This document shows positions 1 to 6,614 of a DNA stretch of 16,838 bases, piece by piece (positions within the stretch are counted from its first letter, which is position 1; every line of letters starts with the position of its first letter). The position numbers and the translations under genes are program-made. The notes beneath the pieces were generated by a model. That model made no database searches. It was not told the origin of the DNA and saw only the letters and a program-made list of their open reading frames with translations. Source of the stretch: DATFPQ01 sp035264765 (GTDB lineage Bacteria > Actinomycetota > Actinomycetes > Actinomycetales > Angustibacteraceae); assembly GCA_035264765.1 (NCBI GenBank), contig DATFPQ010000133.1, positions 1 to 16,838 on the forward strand. Reading direction: 5' to 3'.

Positions 1-718
1 TCTGGGCCTGCTCGACCTGGTTGGTCCGGACCCCGACGTCCGTGAGGGCGTTCAGCACGGTGCCCATCCTGCCGTCAAGCGCCGTCAGGTCTAAAGCCAA
101 CGCGCTGGGGTTGCTCACCACATCTGCCGCCAGGGTGTCGAGGAACGCGAAGACCGAGCTTGCGCCGGAGCCGAACACAGCCGCGCCGTCGGATCCGACG
201 GACACCTGGGTGCGGTCGTCGACCCGGCGGGTCACCGTTCCGGAGTCGCCGACGTACGCGTAGGTCGTGGGATCGAAGGCCCGCCCGCCGGCCGTGGTGC
301 CGCCGAACACCGGCCGACCCAGGTACGTGGTGTTGGCCAGACCGGTCAGGCCGTCACGCAGGGTGGTGATCTCGGCCGCCATGGCCTGCCGCGCGTTCAC
401 GTCCAGGGTCCCGGTGTTGGCCGCTTGCACGGTGAGGTCGCGGACGCGCTGAAGGGCGCTGCCCACGGACTGCAGCGCGGTGTCCAGCGTGCCCAGCCAG
501 GCCGCACCGTCCTGCGCGTTGGCCGCGTACTGCTCCTGGGCGCTGATCTGCGAGCGCAGGCTGAGCGAGGTGACCGTCCCGGTGGGGGAGTCCGACGGCC
601 GGTTGAGCAGCTTGCCGCTGCTCATCTGCTCCTGCAGCTTGGCGGTGCGGTTCAGGCTGGCCTGGACGTTTGCGAGGCTGTTCAGAGACATCGAGTGTTG
701 GGTGACCCGCATCGTCAT
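1..718 (-). CDS. flgL: Flagellar hook-associated protein FlgL (HAP3), 3' end outside window
   Basis: FlgL is the second junction protein between hook and filament; it is exported by the flagellar type III system and sits distal to FlgK. The 239 visible residues begin MTMRVTQHSMSLNSLANVQA. They show the flagellin-like N-terminal coiled region, with motifs such as QEQMSSGKLLNRPSD, then NAQDGAAWLGTLDTALQ and ALQRVRDLTVQAANTG, the last being the equivalent of the flagellin D1 stretch. The middle part (GLANTTYLGRPVFGG) is typical of the family. The C-terminal helix lies beyond position 1, so the gene is truncated by the window and not broken. The ATG at 718 overlaps the flgK stop by one base (TGATG), which suggests translational coupling; a second ATG at 712 would give MRVTQ and cannot be excluded. 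It is the last visible gene of the flgN-flgK-flgL operon. Identification is firm. Confidence 0.95.
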   Translation of the reverse strand, partial: MTMRVTQHSMSLNSLANVQASLNRTAKLQEQMSSGKLLNRPSDSPTGTVTSLSLRSQISAQEQYAANAQDGAAWLGTLDTALQSVGSALQRVRDLTVQAANTGTLDVNARQAMAAEITTLRDGLTGLANTTYLGRPVFGGTTAGGRAFDPTTYAYVGDSGTVTRRVDDRTQVSVGSDGAAVFGSGASSVFAFLDTLAADVVSNPSALALDLTALDGRMGTVLNALTDVGVRTNQVEQAQ

Positions 719-2121
719 CACCGTCCGACCGTGCCGACGCGGTTGACGAGGGTGTCCAGCATCTCGTCGACGGCGGTCAGCACCCGGGCCGCGCCCTCGT
801 AGGCGCGCTGGTACATGAGCATGTTGGTCATCTCCTCGTCGATGCTGACGCCGGAGGCCGAGTCCCGGGCGGTCTCGGCCTGGGTGGCGATGGCCTTCTG
901 TACCGTCGACCGGTCCTGGGCCTGACGGCTGCGGACGCCGGTGTCGGAGACGAGCCGGCCCCACGACGAGTCCGCGGTGCCGGTCGTCCGTAGCTGCGCG
1001 ATGTCGTCGGCGACCGACCCGTCGAGCGTGGCCGTCCCGGTCTTGACGGCGGCGGCGACCCGGCGCGGGTCACTGATCGCCACGGCGATGTTCTTGGCCT
1101 CCGCGCCGGGGGTGGACGGCACCGTGAAGAACGCGCCGCCGGCCCGTCCGTCCAGGTCCTGAGCCGCGGAGTGCAGGGCGTTGACGTTCTGGATCAGCGA
1201 GGCCGCGACCGTGTCGTAGCCCCGCACCGCGCCGACGTAGACGGAGGTCAGCGCGTCCACCGACCCGGCGACCGAGCCACCAGGGCTGATCGCCGTGCTG
1301 CCGGTCGGCCAGGACAGCCGCAGCGGCTCCGACGCCAGGGTGTCGACCGTGTGGCCGCCCGCGACGGACAGATGCGATACCGAGATGCCCGTGACGATGG
1401 ATGAGCCGCCCACCGTCACGTTGACCGTACCGTCGTCGTTCGCGAAGACCCGCGCGCCGGTGAGCTCCGAGAGCTGCAGCACGAGCTGGTCGCGCTGGTC
1501 GGCGAGCTCGTTGGCGGGGTTGCCGTTGACCTTGGAGATCCGAATTCGGTCGTTGAGGGCGGCGACGCCGTCCGCGGCCGTGTTCACATGCTGGACCAGC
1601 GTGTCCAGCCGGGTGCGCTCGTCGGTGAAGGCGCGCTCCACCGAGCCGCGCCCGTGCTGGAGGCTGGCGGCAAGCGTTGTGGCCTTGCTCAGCACGCCCT
1701 GGCGGGCGGCGATGTTGTCCGGCGCGGTCGCGACCGCCTGCCACGACGTCCAGAACGCGTCCAGCTGGGACGCCAGTCCCGTGTCCGAGGGCTCGCCGAG
1801 GATGGACTCGACCTGGCCCAGTGCGGAAGCCTGCGCGTCGGCGTACGCCGCGCTGGAGCGGGCGTCGCGCTGCCGGGCGTCGACGAAGGCGTCGTTCAGG
1901 CGCTGGACGGACGTGACCTGCACGCCCCAGCCGACCTGGTCGCGGCTGCCGAACTCGCCCGGCAGGCCGACCCGCTCGATCGCGGTGAGCTCGGCGCGCT
2001 GACGGGTGTAGCCGACGGTGTTCGCGTTGGCGATGTTCTGGCCGGTCACGTTGACCGCCGTGCGCTGCGCCATCAAGGCGTTCAGCGCGGTGCTGATCCC
2101 GGTGAAGGTACTGGTCACCAT
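718..2121 (-). CDS. flgK: Flagellar hook-associated protein FlgK (HAP1)
   Basis: FlgK is the first hook-filament junction protein, exported and assembled on the hook tip. The 467-residue protein starts MVTSTFTGISTALNAL and carries the rod/hook-type N-terminal signature (TGQNIANANTVGYTRQR, about residues 26-42). It ends with the matching C-terminal helix (VSIDEEMTNMLMYQRAYEGA, then a coil to NRVGTVGR), as expected for the axial protein family. It is somewhat shorter than the 547-residue enterobacterial protein, mainly in the variable middle. The frame stays open upstream to 2217, but I chose the ATG at 2121: it gives the conserved N-terminus, leaves 4 bases after the flgN stop, and has GTGAGG just upstream. 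The longer start would overlap flgN by 92 bases and add a proline-rich, unconserved extension. The gene is probably coupled to flgN and transcribed from the promoter at 2666-2693. Confidence 0.96.
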   Translation of the reverse strand: MVTSTFTGISTALNALMAQRTAVNVTGQNIANANTVGYTRQRAELTAIERVGLPGEFGSRDQVGWGVQVTSVQRLNDAFVDARQRDARSSAAYADAQASALGQVESILGEPSDTGLASQLDAFWTSWQAVATAPDNIAARQGVLSKATTLAASLQHGRGSVERAFTDERTRLDTLVQHVNTAADGVAALNDRIRISKVNGNPANELADQRDQLVLQLSELTGARVFANDDGTVNVTVGGSSIVTGISVSHLSVAGGHTVDTLASEPLRLSWPTGSTAISPGGSVAGSVDALTSVYVGAVRGYDTVAASLIQNVNALHSAAQDLDGRAGGAFFTVPSTPGAEAKNIAVAISDPRRVAAAVKTGTATLDGSVADDIAQLRTTGTADSSWGRLVSDTGVRSRQAQDRSTVQKAIATQAETARDSASGVSIDEEMTNMLMYQRAYEGAARVLTAVDEMLDTLVNRVGTVGR

Positions 2122-2125
2122 GGCC

Positions 2126-2608
2126 TCACAGTGCTCGATCGACGACGCGGGCCCGGGCCGGCTCGGCCTCGGTGCCCCTGGGGGAGTAGGTCTGGGCGGC
2201 GCTCGGGTCCATCCCACCGAGCACCTCGCGGCTGGCCCGCTGGGCGCTCGTGAGCAGCTCGCGGTTGGTCGTCGACAGTGCGGCGATCTCCTCGGCGAGG
2301 GTCAGGAAGGCGGCCCGGTGTGCGCGGAGCAGGTCGTCCCAGGGGGCGGAGGCGGCCTCGGCCAGGGCGGTCAGGCTCGGGGACGGCGGCAGGCCGAGCT
2401 CGGCGGCGAGCGCGTCGACCAGCACGGCCCGCTCCACCTCCGCCTGGCGGATCTGGGCGATCACCATCTCGACTTCGCGGGTGGCGTGCGCCAGCCAGCG
2501 CGTGCGGCCGCTGGTCAGCACCAGCTGCTCCTCCTCGAGCTTGAACAGCAACAGCTCGAGCAGCTCGCGCTCGCGCCACAGCACGGTCGATACGTCGGGC
2601 AGACCCAT
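2126..2608 (-). CDS. flgN: FlgN-family export chaperone for FlgK/FlgL
   Basis: FlgN proteins are cytoplasmic helical chaperones that hold FlgK and FlgL until export. This 160-residue product is almost entirely helical. It has a leucine/glutamate-rich first helix (LLELLLFKLEEEQLVL, about residues 16-31), a long second helix with TREVEMVIAQIRQAEVER, and a C-terminal helix (LSTTNRELLTSAQRASREVL) followed by a flexible tail containing YSPRG. Size and arrangement fit the family (usually 130 to 165 residues), and its position directly before flgK and flgL is the usual actinobacterial and Bacillus order. The start at 2608 is supported by AGGAGG eight bases upstream. FlgN sequences diverge strongly, so the call rests on helix pattern plus context. 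Confidence 0.88.
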   Translation of the reverse strand: MGLPDVSTVLWRERELLELLLFKLEEEQLVLTSGRTRWLAHATREVEMVIAQIRQAEVERAVLVDALAAELGLPPSPSLTALAEAASAPWDDLLRAHRAAFLTLAEEIAALSTTNRELLTSAQRASREVLGGMDPSAAQTYSPRGTEAEPARARVVDRAL

Positions 2609-2771
2609 GTCCGCGGCCTCCTGAGGGTCCCGGTGTGCGCCACCCGTCCTGGACGGCTCGCCTGCTCATCGGCGGGCCGGCGGAGGACCTGAGGAGTCCC
2701 GGCCTGGCGCACACCGGCCGGTGCCGAACCTCGCCCCTACAGTCCCGCCGGGGCCGGACCGATGGACGGTC
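2609..2771. other. Divergent flgN / sigma-factor intergenic region
   Basis: This gap of about 160 bases separates two divergent units. It contains the flgN ribosome binding site, the minus-strand flagellar promoter and its leader. For the plus-strand sigma gene no site equal to the CTCA-type promoter is visible. Weak candidates are GCCGAACC at 2723-2730, which lacks a CTCA partner at the right distance, and a housekeeping-like TACAGT at 2738-2743 without a recognisable -35. The control of the sigma gene is therefore open. Confidence 0.5.
2666..2693 (-). promoter_or_regulatory. FliA/WhiG-type promoter for flgN-flgK-flgL
   Basis: Read on the minus strand, CTCAGGTC (-35, 2693-2686) is followed by 12 bases and then GCCGATGA (-10, 2673-2666). 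The -10 is identical to that of the fliC promoter, and the CTCA-to-GCC distance of 16 bases is the same. GCCGATAA is the classical sigma-28/WhiG -10 sequence. The predicted start near 2659 gives a leader of about 50 bases before flgN. That leader contains a small inverted repeat, CCGTCC/GGACGG, at 2656-2644 (minus strand). The site lies in the divergent gap with the sigma gene. No transcript data are available to me. Confidence 0.75.
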
Positions 2772-3689
2772 ATGCCACATGAGACCGGGCGCCCCGCCGC
2801 GCCTCCGCGGACTGCATCGCGCCCGATCCCCACCGCTCTGGGCGACGCCAATCGCGAGCTGGTGCGCGAGCACCTGCCGATCGTCGGCTACCTCGTCTCC
2901 GAGCTGTTGCACCGCCTGCCCCCGCACGTCGAGCGCGACGACCTCGTCTCAGCCGGTCAGCTCGCCCTCGTTCACGCGGCCCGCAGCTACGACTCCGGTA
3001 CCGGCGTGCCGTTCGGTCACTACGCCCGCACCCGCGTTCGGGGCGCGCTGCTCGACGAGCTGCGGTCCGCGGACTGGGCCAGCCGCGGCGCCCGCTCGCG
3101 TGCCAAGCGCCTGGCCGCGGCCGAGGACCGGCTGGCGGCCGAGCTGGGCCGCTGGCCCAGCGACCTCGAGCTGGCCCGCGAGCTGGGCGCAGACCTGGAG
3201 CAGATGACCGCCACCCGTAGCGACGCCCACCGCAGCGTCGTCCTGAGCCTGGACCAGCTGGTCGACGCGGGCGCGAACCCGGACGAGCAGGTGCAGGGCC
3301 ACCACCCGGACCCGGCCCAGCTGGTGCTGCAGGCCGAGCGCCTGCGCTACCTCACCGCGGCGGTGGCCGCGCTGCCGGAGCGCCTGCGCGTCGTCGTCGA
3401 GGGCTCCTTCCTGCAGCAGCGGCCGCTTGCCGAGCTGGCCGAGGAGCTCGGCGTCACCGAGTCGCGCGTGTCCCAGCTGCGCACCGAGGCGCTGGCCCTG
3501 CTGCGCGACGGCGTGCTGACCCACCTCGACCCGGCGCAGGTTCCGGCCCCCATGCGACCGGAGGGCGTTGCCGCCCGCCGTCGTACCGCCTACTTCGCGC
3601 AGGTCGCGGCGTTCGCCGCGGCCGGTGCGCCGGCCGCTCCGGCACCCGCCGTGAGCCGGCCTCTCGCCGACATCACCCGGTCGGCGTAA
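2772..3689 (+). CDS. fliA: Flagellar/sporulation-type sigma factor, FliA/WhiG family
   Basis: This is an alternative sigma factor that directs RNA polymerase to flagellar promoters. In the 305-residue version, region 2 spans about residues 28-103 (HLPIVGYLVSELLHRLPPHV, DDLVSAGQLAL, FGHYARTRVRGALLDELR). It is followed by the sigma-28 signature DWASRGARSRAKRL, a region 3 helix, and a region 4 helix-turn-helix at about residues 200-247 (LAELAEELGVTESRVSQLRT). About 58 alanine/proline-rich residues follow region 4; enterobacterial FliA (about 239 residues) lacks such a tail. The start is uncertain: ATG 2772 is preferred because residues upstream look like leader, but GTG 2721 in the same frame would add 17 residues, and neither has a strong ribosome binding site. 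The gene lies between flgN and fliC, and its likely targets are the three promoters in this window. No FlgM-like anti-sigma gene is seen here. Confidence 0.9.
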   Translation: MPHETGRPAAPPRTASRPIPTALGDANRELVREHLPIVGYLVSELLHRLPPHVERDDLVSAGQLALVHAARSYDSGTGVPFGHYARTRVRGALLDELRSADWASRGARSRAKRLAAAEDRLAAELGRWPSDLELARELGADLEQMTATRSDAHRSVVLSLDQLVDAGANPDEQVQGHHPDPAQLVLQAERLRYLTAAVAALPERLRVVVEGSFLQQRPLAELAEELGVTESRVSQLRTEALALLRDGVLTHLDPAQVPAPMRPEGVAARRRTAYFAQVAAFAAAGAPAAPAPAVSRPLADITRSA

Positions 3690-3697
3690 CGAAAAGC

Positions 3698-3725
3698 CTC
3701 AGGTCGGCCGCTCAGCGGCCGATGA
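3698..3725 (+). promoter_or_regulatory. FliA/WhiG-type promoter of fliC
   Basis: CTCAGGTC (-35, 3698-3705) and GCCGATGA (-10, 3718-3725) lie at the spacing expected for sigma-28 promoters. An A-rich stretch (CGAAAAG, 3690-3696) precedes the -35. The predicted start near 3731 gives a leader of about 52 bases, beginning with a stem-loop and ending with a strong ribosome binding site (GGAGGAG, 3769-3775). The spacer and -10 also form a 19-base palindrome (listed separately). The same motif recurs before flgN and flgB. Confidence 0.8.
3704..3722. repeat. 19-base palindrome within the fliC promoter
   Basis: TCGGCCGCT, one central C (3713), then AGCGGCCGA: a perfect inverted repeat with 9-base arms covering the promoter spacer and the first five bases of the -10. 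It could be an operator, or the base of a terminator hairpin for the sigma gene, whose stop is 15 bases upstream. The one-base centre makes it a poor RNA hairpin unless inner pairs open, which favours a DNA-level role. This is inference. Confidence 0.5.
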
Positions 3726-3730
3726 GAGGG

Positions 3731-3754
3731 GTGTCGCCCACGGACGGGCGGCAC
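3731..3754 (+). other. Stem-loop at the 5' end of the fliC leader
   Basis: GTGTCGCCC (3731-3739) can pair with GGGCGGCAC (3746-3754) over nine pairs including one G-U, closing a six-base loop ACGGAC. It begins five bases after the -10, so it would lie at the very 5' end of the transcript. That position is typical of hairpins that stabilise abundant messages. The flgB leader has a hairpin at the same distance from its -10. Confidence 0.45.
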
Positions 3755-3782
3755 TCGGACCCCATCACGGAGGAGAATCATC

Positions 3783-4637
3783 ATGGGTCTTCGCATCAAC
3801 CAGAACATCGCGGCGATGAACTCGTACCGGAACCTGTCGGTTTCGGACGGCCAGATGAACAAGTCGCTGGAGAAGCTGTCCAGCGGCTTCCGCATCAACC
3901 GGGCGGCCGACGACGCGGCCGGCCTGGCCATCTCCGAGGGCCTGCGCTCGCAGGTCGGTGGCCTGAAGGTCGCCGTCCGCAACGCGCAGGACGGCGTCAA
4001 CGTCGTGCAGACGGCGGAGGGTGCCCTCACCGAGACGCACTCCATCCTGCAGCGCATGCGTGACCTCGCCGTGCAGGCGAGCAACGGTGGCGCCCAGGAC
4101 GTCGACGCGCAGTCGGCGGCCGACACCGAGTTCCAGCAGCTGGCTCTGGAGCTCACCGACATCGCCACCAAGACCAAGTTCGGTGGCTCGGCCCTGCTCG
4201 ACGGCACCTACGACAACAAGCTCCAGGTGGGCGCCAACGCCGGGGACCAGCTCGCGCTGACGATCAACAACGGGACCACCAGCAAGGGCTTCAGCGCGGC
4301 CGACCTGGGTGTGGACGCCCAGGCCCTCAAGGGCACCACGGTGGCCCTCGGCGTCACCGCGGCGCAGACCGCGCTCGGCAAGGTCGAGACCGCGATCAAG
4401 ACCGTGTCGACCGCTCGGGCCACCCTGGGTGCCACCCAGAACCGCCTCGAGCACAAGATCACCAACCTCAACGTCACCGTCGAGAACCTGTCGGCGTCGG
4501 AGAGCGCCATCCGCGACACGGACATGGCGCAGGAGATGACCAAGTTCACCCGCGCGCAGATCCTGCAGCAGGCCGGCACGTCGATGCTCGCGCAGGCCAA
4601 CTCCTCGCAGCAGTCGGTCCTGAAGCTCCTCGGCTGA
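3783..4637 (+). CDS. fliC: Flagellin (filament subunit)
   Basis: This is the major filament protein, exported through the flagellar type III system and polymerised under the FliD cap. The 284-residue sequence is a minimal flagellin. The N-terminal D0/D1 region (GLRINQNIAAMNSYRNLSV, KLSSGFRINRAADDAAGLAI, about residues 2-60) runs to the D1 helix containing LQRMRDLAVQ (residues 89-98). A short central insert (about 140-190) carries no D2/D3 domains, and the C-terminal D1/D0 (TATQNRLEHKITNL-like stretch at about 215-230, then QANSSQQSVLKLLG) closes the protein. GGAGGAG, seven bases before the ATG, fixes the start. The gene appears monocistronic, with its own promoter upstream and a strong hairpin terminator downstream. 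Identification is certain; hag is an equivalent name. Confidence 0.98.
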   Translation: MGLRINQNIAAMNSYRNLSVSDGQMNKSLEKLSSGFRINRAADDAAGLAISEGLRSQVGGLKVAVRNAQDGVNVVQTAEGALTETHSILQRMRDLAVQASNGGAQDVDAQSAADTEFQQLALELTDIATKTKFGGSALLDGTYDNKLQVGANAGDQLALTINNGTTSKGFSAADLGVDAQALKGTTVALGVTAAQTALGKVETAIKTVSTARATLGATQNRLEHKITNLNVTVENLSASESAIRDTDMAQEMTKFTRAQILQQAGTSMLAQANSSQQSVLKLLG

Positions 4638-4654
4638 TCCGAGCCGTAGCGGCT
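4631..4654 (+). other. Mutually exclusive small hairpins at the fliC stop codon
   Basis: The bases CGGCT (4631-4635), AGCCG (4642-4646) and CGGCT (4650-4654) let the middle block pair with either neighbour. The first pairing would include part of the fliC stop codon, the second lies just after it. Five-base stems are common by chance in GC-rich DNA, so a regulatory role is speculative. Confidence 0.25.
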
Positions 4655-4673
4655 AGCAGCACCCCGCAGTAGG

Positions 4674-4705
4674 CACAGCAGTGACCACAGCAGCGACCCT
4701 GCTGT
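4674..4705 (+). repeat. Tandem 12-base repeat and short hairpin after fliC
   Basis: CACAGCAGTGAC (4674-4685) is followed directly by CACAGCAGCGAC (4686-4697), one mismatch in twelve. ACAGCAG within the second copy pairs with CTGCTGT (4699-4705) to form a seven-pair hairpin with loop CGACC. It lies in the fliC 3' untranslated region ahead of the main terminator. Confidence 0.45.
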
Positions 4706-4731
4706 AACCCCGCTCCACCCAGCACGGCAAC

Positions 4732-4767
4732 CGGTCCCGGGGGCGGCGAACCCCGCCCCCGGGACCG
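4732..4767 (+). terminator. Strong hairpin terminator downstream of fliC
   Basis: A perfect 15-pair stem, CGGTCCCGGGGGCGG (4732-4746) with CCGCCCCCGGGACCG (4753-4767), closes the six-base loop CGAACC. No U-tract follows, as is common for actinobacterial terminators. It lies 95 bases after the fliC stop and 57 bases before the fliD start. It should separate fliC from fliD or strongly reduce read-through. Confidence 0.75.
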
Positions 4768-4824
4768 CTGCCGTGTGCACCGTGAACGCTCGACCATCCG
4801 CACCGCTCGCGAGGGGAGGACCGC

Positions 4825-6171
4825 ATGGCCACCGTCGACGGGCTCATCAGCGGCCTGGACACCACGACGATCGTCAGCCAGCTGATGAGCATCGAGAGGG
4901 CGCCGCAGACCCGGCTGAAGACCTCGCTCACCGCCCAGCAGGCCGACGTCACGGCGTACCAGGCGATCAACACCAAGATGGCCACGCTGCAGGCCGCGGC
5001 CGAGAAGGTGGCGCTCGCCACCACCTGGACCCAGGGCAAGGCGACGTCGAGCAGCACCGCGGTCACCGCCACCGCCGGCACCGGCGCCGTGTCGGGCAGC
5101 GTGACGTTCAGCGTCACCTCCCTCGCCGCGGCCGGTAGCCGGATCGGCACCCAGACCTACGACTCCCTGATCGGCACACCCTCGACCGCCGTGGCGCCGC
5201 TCACCATCACCGGCCCGAAGGGCGGCACCGGCCAGGCCTTCACCTCCAAGGACGGGTCGCTGTCCTCGCTGGTGAGCCAGATCAACGCCGCGTCCGACCT
5301 CGGCGTCCGTGCGGCCGCCGTGCAGACCTCCAGCGGCAGCTGGCAGCTGCAGCTGACCTCCACCGCCACCGGGAGCGCCAACGACTTCGCCGTCACCGGT
5401 GCCGCGTTCACGACGGTCACCAAGGCTTCGGACGCCACGCTGCACGTCGGTGACGCGAACGCCGGCTACGACATCACCTCCGCCTCCAACACCGTCGAGG
5501 GCGTGCTCCCCGGCGTCACCCTCAAGGCCACCGCGCTGGCCACGGATGTGCGCGTCGATGTCGAGCAGGACACCTCGTCGATCACATCGGCGGTGCAGGC
5601 GCTGGTCGACGCGGCGAACGGAGCCCTGAGCACCATCGCGGCGCAGACCAAGCTGGGCACGGTCTCGGCCGGCGGCACCTCCGCCGGCGCGGGCGCGCTC
5701 GCGGGGGACGCCGGCATGCGCGCCCTCGCCACCAAGGTCCTCAACGCCGTCACGTACGCCGTGGGCGGCGCGTCCGCAGCCTCCATCGGCATCCAGAGCA
5801 CCCGCGACGGCAGCCTGAAGTTCGACGCCGCGAAGTTCGGCACCGCCCTCGCGGCGAAGCCGGACGCCACGAAGGCGCTGCTGGCTGGGTCCACCGCGGG
5901 CAGCGAGGGTGTCGCGGTGCGGCTGGCCGCGGTCGGCAAGACCGCGACGCAGAGCACGACCGGCACGCTGGCGGTGGCCATCGCCGGCCGCAACAGCACC
6001 ATCGAGGACCTGAACGACCGCATCGCCGCCTGGGACGTCCGGCTCGCCGACCGGCAGAAGGGGCTCCAGGCCCAGTACTCCGCGCTCGAGGTCGCCCTCG
6101 GCAAGCTCAAGTCCCAGTCCACCTGGCTGGCCGGCCAGCTGGCCACCCTTCCCACCCGGAGCGACTCGTGA
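4825..6171 (+). CDS. fliD: Flagellar filament cap protein FliD (HAP2)
   Basis: FliD forms the distal cap that folds flagellin onto the growing filament. The 448-residue product begins with the family signature (VDGLISGLDTTTIVSQLMSI, about residues 4-23) and an N-terminal coiled coil through KVALATTWTQGKA. The middle is rich in Ala, Thr and Ser beta domains, with the ENVEGVLPGVTL-like motif here as NTVEGVLPGVTLKAT near residue 220. The C-terminal coiled coil is NSTIEDLNDRIAAWDVRLAD through LKSQSTWLAGQL. Length fits the family (about 440 to 470). GAGGGGAGG, five bases before the ATG at 4825, fixes the start. No CTCA-type promoter is visible in the fliC-fliD gap, so expression may depend on read-through or on an unrecognised promoter. 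The last bases overlap the fliS GTG start. Confidence 0.95.
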   Translation: MATVDGLISGLDTTTIVSQLMSIERAPQTRLKTSLTAQQADVTAYQAINTKMATLQAAAEKVALATTWTQGKATSSSTAVTATAGTGAVSGSVTFSVTSLAAAGSRIGTQTYDSLIGTPSTAVAPLTITGPKGGTGQAFTSKDGSLSSLVSQINAASDLGVRAAAVQTSSGSWQLQLTSTATGSANDFAVTGAAFTTVTKASDATLHVGDANAGYDITSASNTVEGVLPGVTLKATALATDVRVDVEQDTSSITSAVQALVDAANGALSTIAAQTKLGTVSAGGTSAGAGALAGDAGMRALATKVLNAVTYAVGGASAASIGIQSTRDGSLKFDAAKFGTALAAKPDATKALLAGSTAGSEGVAVRLAAVGKTATQSTTGTLAVAIAGRNSTIEDLNDRIAAWDVRLADRQKGLQAQYSALEVALGKLKSQSTWLAGQLATLPTRSDS

Positions 6172-6614
6172 CCTACGGCGGCTACGCCAACCCCAGCGCC
6201 AGCCCCTATGCCAAGGCCGCAGGCCGCTACGGCGACGACGCGGTGACCACGGCCAGCCCGGCCCGGCTGCTCGTCATGCTCTTCGACCGGCTGGTCCTGG
6301 ACCTCGCGCGTGCCGAGCACGCGATCGGCGCGGGGGAGCGCAGCGCCTGGAACGCCAACCTCCAGCACGCCCAGGACATTCTCGCCGAGCTGCTGTCGAG
6401 CCTGGACCAGGACGCGTGGGACGGTGGGCCGGGCCTGGCCGGGCTCTACTCCTGGATGATCGCCGAGCTCACCCGCGCCAACGTCGGTGCGGACGCCGGC
6501 AAGGTGGCTGCGTGCCGTGACATGGCGCAGCAGCTGCGGGACGCCTGGGCCGAGGCCGCCACGTCGATGACGTCCACCACCCCCACCGGGGTCCTGACCG
6601 GCCTGGCCGGATGA
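6168..6614 (+). CDS. fliS: Flagellin export chaperone FliS
   Basis: FliS binds the disordered C-terminus of flagellin in the cytoplasm, preventing premature polymerisation and delivering it to the export gate. The 148-residue all-helical protein has the family pattern. A tyrosine-containing N-terminus (YAKAAGRYGDDAVTTASPARLL) is followed by MLFDRLVLDLARAEHAIG, a middle helix ending in ILAELLSSLDQ, and GLYSWMIAELTRANVGADAGKV, which corresponds to the conserved L-Y-x-W/Y-x-x-x-x-L segment. The GTG start at 6168 overlaps the fliD stop (GTGA), the usual coupling arrangement. A short Thr/Gly tail ends the protein. The fliD-fliS-fliT gene order supports the call. Confidence 0.93.
   Translation: MTYGGYANPSASPYAKAAGRYGDDAVTTASPARLLVMLFDRLVLDLARAEHAIGAGERSAWNANLQHAQDILAELLSSLDQDAWDGGPGLAGLYSWMIAELTRANVGADAGKVAACRDMAQQLRDAWAEAATSMTSTTPTGVLTGLAG

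Noticed and set aside
2723..2730. GCCGAACC upstream of the sigma gene as a sigma-28 -10 element
   Set aside because: No CTCA-like -35 lies at the expected spacing, and the match to the other three -10 blocks is partial.
6106..6133. CTCAAGTC inside the 3' end of fliD, identical to the flgB -35 block
   Set aside because: At the required distance the sequence is GCTGGCCG, which does not match the -10 block, and the site lies inside coding sequence.
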